Shown here: one piece after another, positions 33,090 to 40,413 of the stretch
How positions within the stretch are numbered: the stretch's first letter is position 1
Layout of the letters: each line of letters begins with the position of its first letter
NCBI GenBank assembly: GCA_964366455.1
Contig: CAYISZ010000003.1
Location: 1 to 64,000 of the forward strand
DNA length: 64,000 bases
DNA from: CAZLQR01 sp964366455
Lineage (GTDB): Bacteria > Patescibacteriota > Microgenomatia > UBA1406 > GWC2-37-13
Reading direction: 5' to 3'
Program-made: the position numbers and the translations under genes
The notes under the pieces: generated by a model
The model's input: only the letters and a program-made list of their open reading frames with translations
Database searches by the model: none
What the model was told of the DNA's origin: nothing

Positions 33090-33644
33090 TTACTCTTCCT
33101 TTGAAGTATTTTCGGTGGAGTTGATTGGATCAACAACCGGAGTTTCTAAGATATCGGAAACGTCTAGGCCGTCTACCTCTTCAACCTTAGGAGTTTTTGC
33201 TACCTTGGCTACTTTTTCTACTTTCGCTACCTTTTCTATCTTAGGAGCCTTTCCTTTTGGAGCTCCATTTAGCAATGCCAGCACCTGATCTAGCTTTGCG
33301 TTAATCACATCTAATTGCTTGTTATTACTTGGCCCGCTTCCACCTTCTCGTGGGGCAAAATCTCGTCTTGGAGCACGATCGCCACCACGATCATTAAATC
33401 TTCGTGGCTCTGAGCCTCTATCTTTTGCGAAACAGTCGCTACATAACACTGGCTTACTTCCTGTTGGCTTGAATGGAACTTCGCAGTCTTTTCCGCAGTT
33501 ACTACATACAGCATGATGCATTTCTCTATCTCCTCTTTGTCCGAAGTCACGACCTCCTCCAAAAGATCGTCCCCCACCTGATCGCGAGCCTCCACCGAAG
33601 GATCTACCGCCACCAGATCTTCCACCTCTATCAAAATTTCCCAT
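33090..33644 (-). CDS. RGG-rich protein with CxxC zinc ribbon
   Basis: 184 residues. An N-terminal Gly/Arg/Ser-rich region, a zinc ribbon with CSNC and CSDC about 20 residues apart, another Arg/Gly stretch, a short coiled coil (QLDVINAKLDQVLALL) and a Lys/Val repeat (KVEKVAKVAK). This CxxC domain is frequent in candidate-phyla bacteria. RNA binding is likely from the RGG parts, not proven. TATAAT ends 7 nt before the ATG at 33644; the ATG at 33653 overlaps the -10 box. Confidence 0.75.
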   Translation of the reverse strand: MGNFDRGGRSGGGRSFGGGSRSGGGRSFGGGRDFGQRGDREMHHAVCSNCGKDCEVPFKPTGSKPVLCSDCFAKDRGSEPRRFNDRGGDRAPRRDFAPREGGSGPSNNKQLDVINAKLDQVLALLNGAPKGKAPKIEKVAKVEKVAKVAKTPKVEEVDGLDVSDILETPVVDPINSTENTSKEE

Positions 33645-33707
33645 TGATACCATTATAGCAGGTTTGAGCCAGTAATCCGAGCATCTGGGTAAACATGCTA
33701 AATAAAA

Positions 33708-33956
33708 TTAAGCTCTTAGTCTGCGACCAATAAAGATTACAACGCATGCGCCAAGTACTGCGACCATCATGCTATAAAGATTGAAACCCGTGACTCCTGA
33801 TTTACCAAAGAATTCCATTATAAATCCTCCAACAACGGATCCAATAACTCCCATAATGATATCCATTACAAGTCCTTGATCTGAGTCAGACTTCATAAAC
33901 ATTGATGCAATCCATCCAGCAATTGCTCCGAAGACTATCCAAAGTAATATGCCCAT
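33708..33956 (-). CDS. GlsB/YeaQ/YmgE family membrane protein
   Basis: 82 residues with three membrane helices. GAIAGWIASMFMK, GVIGSVVGGFI and the ending ACVVIFIGRRLR are typical. Family members are envelope stress proteins of unclear function. It ends an apparent operon that starts with the ribbon-helix-helix gene. Confidence 0.88.
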   Translation of the reverse strand: MGILLWIVFGAIAGWIASMFMKSDSDQGLVMDIIMGVIGSVVGGFIMEFFGKSGVTGFNLYSMMVAVLGACVVIFIGRRLRA

Positions 33957-33958
33957 AT

Positions 33959-34396
33959 TTATTGTGTCTCAACGTCCTTTGGAGTAATTGGATAAACCAT
34001 GTCTAGTAAATAAACCAAACCCCAGGCTACACAAAGATAAACTATACCTGCAATTACAGTTGTCCATTCAATCTGAGATATTCCTGTTACGGTCAATCCA
34101 AGGATGCCTCTAAAAGGATCCGCAAACGGTGCCGTTATCGCATAAATGAAACTTGTAAATCCTATTGAGGAATTTGCCCCCAATGCCTTCAAAATAAACC
34201 TAAAAGTTAGTAATACTTCAATAAAACCTAGAATGTACCAGATTACTTGATTGAATCTAAATATTGTCTTCTTTTTATCGTAGACTTTTTGAGGCGCCTC
34301 ACCTTTTGCCTGAGGCTCAACCTGTTTAGTAGTCTTTCTAACAACTTGTTGAGGATTCTCGACCGTCGTCACTTCTTCTCTTGTTGTTTCTTCCAT
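33959..34396 (-). CDS. Membrane protein, YggT-like
   Basis: 145 residues. A charged N terminus of about 50 residues (KTTKQVEPQAKGEAP), then three hydrophobic segments. The RFILKALGANSSIGFTSFIYAITAPFADPFRG region resembles YggT membrane proteins, with moderate certainty. It ends 2 nt before the GlsB-like start. Confidence 0.65.
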   Translation of the reverse strand: MEETTREEVTTVENPQQVVRKTTKQVEPQAKGEAPQKVYDKKKTIFRFNQVIWYILGFIEVLLTFRFILKALGANSSIGFTSFIYAITAPFADPFRGILGLTVTGISQIEWTTVIAGIVYLCVAWGLVYLLDMVYPITPKDVETQ

Positions 34397-34424
34397 AATA
34401 ATTTTAGGTACTAATTTATAATAT

Positions 34425-34751
34425 TTAGCTAATATTTCTGGTGCGCTCTTTCAATCTGACAATTTCAAGCTCAAGTTCACGGTTCTGCTTTACCAAGTCA
34501 GCTACAGTTCTTTTAGATTCTTTAATCTTCACGTCCTTACCATGTAATTTAAACGAGTTTGTAATTGAACCTACAATGCTCAGTATTGAAGATGAAAGTA
34601 GTCCAAGCAGCAACGAACCAGACACTATCAAGTACATTGGAACTTCACTAACAGAATAACCTAACAGAGTAATTGAAGCAGTTGTTGGATTTTGAGTTGC
34701 AAAAACCGCTGCAAGCATTCCGAAAATCACTAAGAGTATTAAAATTTCCAT
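34425..34751 (-). CDS. LapA-domain membrane protein
   Basis: 108 residues. Two membrane helices, the first followed by the typical FATQNPTTASITLLGYSV, then a cytoplasmic coiled coil (LVKQNRELELEIVRLKER). It fits the LapA/DUF1049 family. It starts 2 nt after the ribbon-helix-helix gene, in the same transcript. Confidence 0.82.
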   Translation of the reverse strand: MEILILLVIFGMLAAVFATQNPTTASITLLGYSVSEVPMYLIVSGSLLLGLLSSSILSIVGSITNSFKLHGKDVKIKESKRTVADLVKQNRELELEIVRLKERTRNIS

Positions 34752-34753
34752 AA

Positions 34754-34930
34754 TTAAACTTTCTTTAGTTGAACCTTTTTTATAACGGTAGCTGTTGGCA
34801 AGTATTTGATTAGAGCCTTTTCAACAAGAATTGTAAGCGTTAAGTCCTCAACAACGGCTTGCGCTCTAGCTTGTTTAGCTAAGGAAGGATTGAGAAAAAG
34901 AGTTACTCTTTGTTTTGAAGTAGTTGACAT
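34754..34930 (-). CDS. Small ribbon-helix-helix (CopG/Arc-like) regulator
   Basis: 58 residues. KQRVTLFLNPSLAKQARAQA, then TLTILVEKALIKYL, is the strand-helix-helix layout of the MetJ/Arc fold, whose strand reads the DNA major groove as a dimer. It is headed by a consensus promoter with a palindrome in its spacer, and sits directly before lapA-, yggT- and glsB-like genes, so autoregulation of an envelope operon is likely. It could instead be an antitoxin, but no toxin gene is adjacent. Confidence 0.75.
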   Translation of the reverse strand: MSTTSKQRVTLFLNPSLAKQARAQAVVEDLTLTILVEKALIKYLPTATVIKKVQLKKV

Positions 34931-34937
34931 ACTTCAC

Positions 34938-34966
34938 ATAGTACGACTACTTGTAGTGCTTGTCAA
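34938..34966 (-). promoter_or_regulatory. Promoter with a palindromic operator
   Basis: TTGACA (34961-34966), a 17-nt spacer and TACTAT (34938-34943), 7 nt before the ATG at 34930. The spacer contains ACTAC-TT-GTAGT (34946-34957), a perfect inverted repeat well placed for a dimeric repressor. Confidence 0.65.
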
Positions 34967-35019
34967 CGCCAATATTGATTTGTGTTTCGTGTTTGCATAG
35001 CTGAACAATGAAGATTTTG

Positions 35020-35262
35020 TTAACTATCTAAGTTTTTCTTAACAACACCCCTGGGCCCACGCGTCTGTTTTCCAACATCTTTTTTTCCTTCTAGACGACT
35101 GTGACTGGGAAACCTAGCTTTAGTTACCTCACTAAACCTTCCTCCTCCATCATACTCTTGGTCCTCTACGTCTCTTAAAAAATCTGCTGCGTCAACCCAT
35201 TTCCTACCTGGGACTATTGGATTTTTGGGTTTCTCTCTGCCCTTAGGGCCCTTTTCAATCAT
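35020..35262 (-). CDS. Small hypothetical protein
   Basis: 80 residues, Gly/Lys/Arg-rich (KGPKGREKPKNP, RGPRGVVKKN), probably unstructured and basic. Not recognised. The frame is open and stands alone, but coding is not certain. Confidence 0.4.
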   Translation of the reverse strand: MIEKGPKGREKPKNPIVPGRKWVDAADFLRDVEDQEYDGGGRFSEVTKARFPSHSRLEGKKDVGKQTRGPRGVVKKNLDS

Positions 35263-35320
35263 ATGAGAGGCAGTTTAACACATATGTAGTCGAAGAAGTA
35301 TTTTTGTGGCTATTATTAAT

Positions 35321-36391
35321 TTATTTGTGTTGGTCGTATCTTTCCAAGTAATCGGTGAGCTGTTTGTTGACTCGAATGAAAGTAGCGCATTTTGGAAACT
35401 GCTTCAGAGATCTGGCTCCAATATATGTTCCCGTACTTCTCATTGACCCAAATAAATCTGTAAGAAAGTCTTGTATTGGCCCTTTGTGGGGTATTAGCGT
35501 GTATCTTCCCTCAGCTGCACGATGAGTTTCTTTCTTACCATAGTGCTTTTTCATAGCATGATTACTGGCAGAACCAAAATATTCTTTGAATTTCTTTCCA
35601 TCTCGTTCAACCGTCTCTCCAGCGCTCTCCTCAAACCCCGAGAACAATGATCCGCACATATTAAAGTCAGCCCCCGCACAAAATGCTTTTGAGATACAGG
35701 AAGGATACTGTTGTCCACCATCAGCTATTACTAATCCATTGCCTCGTTCACTTGCCAAACCATGTGCTGCATCGGCGCACTCAATAACAGCTGAAAGCTG
35801 AGGGTATCCTACTCCAGTCATTCGTCTTGTCACGCATGCGCTTCCTGGACCCAGTCCAATCTTAACGATATCTGCCCCAGCCAAAATAATTTCCTCTGTC
35901 ATCTCATTTGTTACAACGTTCCCCGCTATTAGTATATGGTTGGGAAATTCTCTACGAACTTTTGCAATAATGTCTAGAAATTTATTTATGTAACCATTTG
36001 GTACATCAATACAGATAAAAGAAAAGTTTTTCATAAGCTTTGCCTTCTGCATTGCCTTAAGTTTTTTTAAATCCTTTTCGCGGATTCCAATTGTGAAACA
36101 AACAAAGTCAGGATTGTCAAAATTCTTAAAGAATACTTTATAGTCATCAACATCGTAGTATTTATGAAAGGTAGTAATCATTTTGTGTTTAGACAAAATG
36201 TGCGCTAACTTAAATGTTCCGCAGGTTGCCATGTTGGCTGTCATTATCGGAATACCAGTCCAGATTTTTGGTGAGTGATAGAACTTAAGGGTTCTTTTTA
36301 GGGCTACGTCCTTACGACTCGTCATCGTTGACCTTTTGGGTCGGAGCAAAACATCCGAGTAGTCTAGTTTAATTTCATTATCTATCCGCAT
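35321..36391 (-). CDS. guaC: GMP reductase (IMPDH/GMPR family)
   Basis: 356 residues. LDYSDVLLRPKRST at the start, then KIGLGPGSACVTRRMTGVGYPQLSAV with the catalytic Cys and ADGG, typical of the family. There is no CBS domain insertion. GMP reductase is favoured over IMP dehydrogenase by the overall layout; it would turn GMP into IMP with NADPH. TATACT lies about 23 nt before the ATG. Confidence 0.85.
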   Translation of the reverse strand: MRIDNEIKLDYSDVLLRPKRSTMTSRKDVALKRTLKFYHSPKIWTGIPIMTANMATCGTFKLAHILSKHKMITTFHKYYDVDDYKVFFKNFDNPDFVCFTIGIREKDLKKLKAMQKAKLMKNFSFICIDVPNGYINKFLDIIAKVRREFPNHILIAGNVVTNEMTEEIILAGADIVKIGLGPGSACVTRRMTGVGYPQLSAVIECADAAHGLASERGNGLVIADGGQQYPSCISKAFCAGADFNMCGSLFSGFEESAGETVERDGKKFKEYFGSASNHAMKKHYGKKETHRAAEGRYTLIPHKGPIQDFLTDLFGSMRSTGTYIGARSLKQFPKCATFIRVNKQLTDYLERYDQHK

Positions 36392-36437
36392 ACATTTGTC
36401 TCACTAACGCCGACAGTATACTACAAACTTGTTTTGT

Positions 36438-37343
36438 CTACTCTTTTATCTGATTAGTTAGTTGTGAAGATATTTGATCGCTTGTGATAGCTTCCGTTGA
36501 AGCAGCATTTTTATTACTTAGAGAACTTAGAAATGTCTTGATATTATTTCGCTTGAGAAATCCAACGCCAATTAAAGTGCTTAAAACTACACCTCCACCA
36601 ACCATCAACCATATCGCAGAATTACTTTCTGGCGTTGATTCTGTAACTTTAGTTTGAACTAACGCGAGGGTTGGAGTTGGAATTGTTGTTACTGCCGACT
36701 GTACTACCAGCTTTAGCGTGGGAGTCGGAAACATCTTTGTAGGAGTAGGTTTTTTTGTAGGAGTTGGCGTGGAAGTAGGTTTGTTTGTAGGTAGAATGAT
36801 TTTTTTTGGGGTGGGTGTTGGGGATGAGGTTGGAGAATTTGCCGGACACCAAGTCGAAGATGCCCCGTTGTCGAGAAACTCTTCAACTGTGTTTGTATCA
36901 AAATCGGAGTTCCAAGTAGTTGTGGTTACTTGTTTTTCCACCTGAATGCTTCCGCAAAAAAGTGTGAAGAGTTTTACAACGGCAAATTGATTATCGTTTC
37001 CCGCCACAAAAGCTCCGCGAACAAATGGTCCGCCAGTTATACAGGTTCCAGTTGTTGGATTGTCCACTGCGTCTTGTTCGCCTGAAGCACAATGCAGTCT
37101 TATCGATCTGCTAAGATTTGAGATACCCGTATAGTGAACTTTCACCCAACTTTCTGTGTTATTTGCGGTTCGAAGAAATAGTCTGTAATTAAACTCCCCT
37201 GGAGAATCCGTACTAATGGTCAACTCATCTACCCCTCCATACCCAACGCCAACATTAAATCTCTCCGACACTGCATAGCTTTGTCTACCAATGAACAAAC
37301 TCAATAGAAACAAAACTATGGCAAGAGTTGTGAATTTATGCAT
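36438..37343 (-). CDS. Surface protein with Pro/Thr-rich stalk
   Basis: 301 residues. A signal peptide (cleavage after about QSYA, residue 24), an outside domain of about 140 residues with several Cys, a long PTPTP-type stalk and a C-terminal membrane helix (MVGGGVVLSTLIGVGFL) with a short cytoplasmic tail. The layout suggests a cell-surface protein displayed on a glycosylatable stalk. No family recognised for the outer domain. Confidence 0.75.
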   Translation of the reverse strand: MHKFTTLAIVLFLLSLFIGRQSYAVSERFNVGVGYGGVDELTISTDSPGEFNYRLFLRTANNTESWVKVHYTGISNLSRSIRLHCASGEQDAVDNPTTGTCITGGPFVRGAFVAGNDNQFAVVKLFTLFCGSIQVEKQVTTTTWNSDFDTNTVEEFLDNGASSTWCPANSPTSSPTPTPKKIILPTNKPTSTPTPTKKPTPTKMFPTPTLKLVVQSAVTTIPTPTLALVQTKVTESTPESNSAIWLMVGGGVVLSTLIGVGFLKRNNIKTFLSSLSNKNAASTEAITSDQISSQLTNQIKE

Positions 37344-37438
37344 ATCTAATAGTTACTTTCATTATATTACTGATCTCTTCCGAAACAATGAAGAGTCGCG
37401 AACAAATATCCCAACCTGATCCGCGTGGTCAATAAATC

Positions 37439-38239
37439 TTATTTGCCTCGTGGTAATGGGGATGAATTGAATCTAGAGGCAAGTCTTTTTGACAACGAGG
37501 CGTATAGAAAGGCGTCATTGTTTGTTGGGAGTTGATTAACGAGTGGGTCGGGCGCTTCACCACGCAGGTACGGACTTTTGCCGTGACGTATTAGGGAGTT
37601 GTCGACGGTTTGTCCAGCGAGCGCACCATTTACTTTAGAATAAATAGCCCTTCCCAAACTCGAGATTGCAGTTGGTACTGGTTTGCCGAATTCAGGGTAC
37701 ATTACTCTATCAAGTTCCTTGGCTGTAGCACGAACACCTTTTAATATTGCTCCATTTGCGGTACATCCTGAAATCACTTCTGGATTCATTGACTGCGTGT
37801 CAGACGTTCTACTACTTTCCATAAGTCTCTGACCTCTATACTTCTCACCCGAAACCCCAGGTTGCGGATCAACTCCGGCATAATGCGTATAAACAAAATC
37901 AACTACTCCATCCATTCCCTCAGGGGTAATCTCGCCTTGTTCATATACATTAAAGGCAACTACATTTTCCCCTTTGGTGTCGTAAACAACAGATACGCGG
38001 TTGGCTCGCTCAGCAAGAATTTTTGTAAAGCGCGCACCATCGTCGGTCCAATGGGTGAAGCACCTCTTAGCTACATCAATAATCTGAGGAGAGATTTTTG
38101 CCAATTCTGAATTTGGAAAGTCACTAATCGGCCCTTCAACTTTGAAAAGTTTTGCAGGAAATTTCTCGCCCGAACGCCCTTCAATTACATAATTAACTAC
38201 GCTTTCTGGCTGTATTTGACCTTCACTTTGCTCTGACAT
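37439..38239 (-). CDS. Hypothetical protein, possibly GNAT-like
   Basis: 266 residues. A stretch (VSVVYDTKGENVVAFNVYEQG, then VDFVYTHYAGVDPQ, YRGQRLM) is reminiscent of an acetyltransferase core but a clear acetyl-CoA loop is missing, so this is tentative. The ATG at 38239 is preferred to the upstream TTG; TATAAT ends 8 nt before it. Confidence 0.5.
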   Translation of the reverse strand: MSEQSEGQIQPESVVNYVIEGRSGEKFPAKLFKVEGPISDFPNSELAKISPQIIDVAKRCFTHWTDDGARFTKILAERANRVSVVYDTKGENVVAFNVYEQGEITPEGMDGVVDFVYTHYAGVDPQPGVSGEKYRGQRLMESSRTSDTQSMNPEVISGCTANGAILKGVRATAKELDRVMYPEFGKPVPTAISSLGRAIYSKVNGALAGQTVDNSLIRHGKSPYLRGEAPDPLVNQLPTNNDAFLYASLSKRLASRFNSSPLPRGK

Positions 38240-38326
38240 CGATTTCAATTATATCTACTTGGAAGCGCTCATAGCAAGCCAGCGGCACTGCTCAATCCCC
38301 ATATGATAAAATAGGGATGTACAGAA

Positions 38327-38399
38327 TCCCCTGTAGCTCAATTGGCAGAGCAGATTCCTGTTAAGAATAAGGTTCGTGGTTCGAGTCCACGCGGGGGAG
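38327..38399 (+). tRNA. tRNA-Asn (GTT)
   Basis: Acceptor TCCCCTG/CGGGGGA, anticodon loop CTGTTAA (anticodon GTT), T arm CGTGG-TTCGAGT-CCACG and discriminator G. The 27-43 pair is a mismatch. TAAAAT at 38307-38312 is a likely -10. CCA is not encoded. Confidence 0.93.
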
Positions 38400-38473
38400 C
38401 AAGCTTAGCTACCTTTCTTTAGTTAATCAAAATCTTTAATGTCTTTTTATGAAGACGTAATGTATAGTTGGGC

Positions 38474-39148
38474 ATGACATCCTCGCGAAAAACTTCTTTA
38501 ACAGCGGGACTACTTTATCTGCTTACCTTTGTATCAATTCCAACACTTTCTCTTTATGGCCATGTAAAAAGCTCAAATTACATTCTTGGTGCTGGCCCTG
38601 ATAACCCCGCAATCATTGGCGGAATCCTCGAGATTGTTGTTGCTCTTGCAGGTATTGCCACAGCTGTTATTTTATTCCCAGTGCTTAAGAAGCAAAAGGA
38701 AGAGCTGGCACTTGGTCTAGTCGCTGCGAGGATTTTGGAATCTGGCACTACCTTTGTTGGCGTCGCATTTATCTTATCGATTGTCACTTTACGTCAGGAC
38801 GGAGCTGGTGCAGGAGCTTTAGTAACAAGTAATGCACTAGTAGTCCTTTATAACCGCATCTTTCTTCTTGGACAAAGTTTCATGCCGGCCATATGTGATC
38901 TGCTGCTTGGATTCCTACTATATAAATCACGGTTAGTACCACGCGCTCTTTCACTCATTGGGATTATCGGTGGACCAATTCTCCTCGTTGGTTATATAGC
39001 GGTTATGTTCGGGTTTGTCGGAAGACTTGCTCCCTTGGCAGCACTGTCTGCAGTTCCGGTTGCACTGTTTGAGTTTTCGCTGGGAATCTGGCTCGTTGCA
39101 AAAGGGTTTAATCGTTCAGCCTTCGTATCCCTCGAGTCAAAAAAATAA
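38474..39148 (+). CDS. DUF4386-type membrane protein
   Basis: 224 residues with six hydrophobic segments. The order and the GHVKSSNYILGAGPDNPAIIGGILE loop fit DUF4386, of unknown function. The ATG at 38474 is preferred: TATAGT ends 5 nt before it. Confidence 0.72.
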   Translation: MTSSRKTSLTAGLLYLLTFVSIPTLSLYGHVKSSNYILGAGPDNPAIIGGILEIVVALAGIATAVILFPVLKKQKEELALGLVAARILESGTTFVGVAFILSIVTLRQDGAGAGALVTSNALVVLYNRIFLLGQSFMPAICDLLLGFLLYKSRLVPRALSLIGIIGGPILLVGYIAVMFGFVGRLAPLAALSAVPVALFEFSLGIWLVAKGFNRSAFVSLESKK

Positions 39149-39201
39149 TTCAACTTATCTCTTGCGGAAGGCGTCAATCAGAGGGAGCAAATAAAGTTTT
39201 C

Positions 39202-39414
39202 TTATTTGGTGTTCGCAGCGTAGCCTGCCTTTTTAATCACCTCGATAATCTTACTATCATTTATTAGACCTTCGTCATACTCTACCTCTGTAAGTGCTTT
39301 TGCATAATTCGTTCTCACATCTTTAACTCCTGCAGTATCCTCAAGTTCCCCATCGATATTCATAGCACAGCTCGCGCAGTGCATGCCTTCAATTATAAAT
39401 ATTTTTTTTATCAT
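39202..39414 (-). CDS. Heavy-metal-associated (HMA) domain protein, CopZ-like
   Basis: 70 residues: one HMA fold with the metal-binding GMHCASC at residues 10-16. A soluble copper chaperone that would pass Cu(I) to the CopA ATPase. Last gene of the copper operon; it overlaps the TauE-like gene by 4 bp. Confidence 0.88.
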   Translation of the reverse strand: MIKKIFIIEGMHCASCAMNIDGELEDTAGVKDVRTNYAKALTEVEYDEGLINDSKIIEVIKKAGYAANTK

Positions 39415-40400
39415 ATTATGTTTATAACTCCGCGATACATTCCCATGCTACACATAAACGGCATACTGCCTTTTTCGGCTGGAGCCTTAAATGAAATTGT
39501 CTCTGAAGTGCCAAGTTGTACTATTTTCTGCAATCCTAATTTTGGAATTGTAAAGGCTTGTATACAACCAGAACCACTTCTATTATCAAGTTTAAGAGAA
39601 ACGTTTGAATTAGCTTTAACCGTAATTGAGGATGGTGAATAACCAAACTCATCAAAGGTAATTGTTGGATTTTCTGTTACCTGCGCGTTCACTAACTGAG
39701 TAGAGCTATTATCGAAAGAGTATCCGGTCAAAGACAAAGCTCCATAAAAATTATATGCCGCCAATAAAATTAGCGTTACTGCTGCTAACTGCATAAACTG
39801 CCGATGCATTGTTTCACCTAATTTGGTTACAAAATAGCCGAGAATAAAAAAGATGGGAGATGTTCCTAATATAAAGGCAAATAAAATGATAGCTCCTAAT
39901 AATGGGTTCCCTGAGGCTATCGCAAGAGCCATCATTGCCTGCGTGGTCCCACAAGGAATAAAGACCGTAAACGCTCCCAGAAAAACTGGCGCAAATAAGT
40001 CGGTCTTTTTTGATTGATTGCGTACGAGTCTAGTAAGGAACCTTGGCGGTTGAATAACGAAATATCGAAATATTGGATGAACCTCAAGAATGTTTAGGGC
40101 TGTTCCGAGCATGAAGACTACGACAGCAAACTGTAGAATAAGCCTTGTCGACAAAGATAGCTGTATAACCGAACCAAGCCAACCAAGTAGAAAACCAAGA
40201 GCGGTATATGCTACAAGTTTTGCTAGCAGAAATGCCAATATGGGTAAGGCGTTCTTGCCTTTTTCTTGCGTAGCTTTGTCCACAACTGATTCTCTTTGCG
40301 CAATTACCGAGGTCAGTAAACCACCTTGAACTGCAAGGCAGGTTAAACCACCGGTAAATAAACCAGTTAGAAAAATCGTCAGTAAATTAATGTCTTGCAT
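39411..40400 (-). CDS. TauE/UreH-like membrane protein fused to a cupredoxin
   Basis: 329 residues. Six membrane segments of the sulfite exporter/UreH-like family with GGLTCLAVQGG and FIPCGTTQAMMALAIASGNP, followed from about residue 235 by an outside cupredoxin-like domain. The latter has Cys in GSGCIQ and a late FMCSMGMYRG block with Cys and Met that could bind copper. Position between copA and the HMA chaperone points to copper handling. Confidence 0.85.
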   Translation of the reverse strand: MQDINLLTIFLTGLFTGGLTCLAVQGGLLTSVIAQRESVVDKATQEKGKNALPILAFLLAKLVAYTALGFLLGWLGSVIQLSLSTRLILQFAVVVFMLGTALNILEVHPIFRYFVIQPPRFLTRLVRNQSKKTDLFAPVFLGAFTVFIPCGTTQAMMALAIASGNPLLGAIILFAFILGTSPIFFILGYFVTKLGETMHRQFMQLAAVTLILLAAYNFYGALSLTGYSFDNSSTQLVNAQVTENPTITFDEFGYSPSSITVKANSNVSLKLDNRSGSGCIQAFTIPKLGLQKIVQLGTSETISFKAPAEKGSMPFMCSMGMYRGVINII

Positions 40401-40413
40401 GGTAAATTATATC

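Noticed and set aside
34754..34930. Antitoxin of a toxin-antitoxin pair
   Set aside because: The fold fits, but the next gene is a LapA-like membrane protein and no toxin-like frame is adjacent.
36649..36945. Long frames opposite and within the Pro/Thr stalk of the surface protein
   Set aside because: They are by-products of the CC-ACC repeat composition; only the 36438-37343 frame has a signal peptide and membrane anchor.
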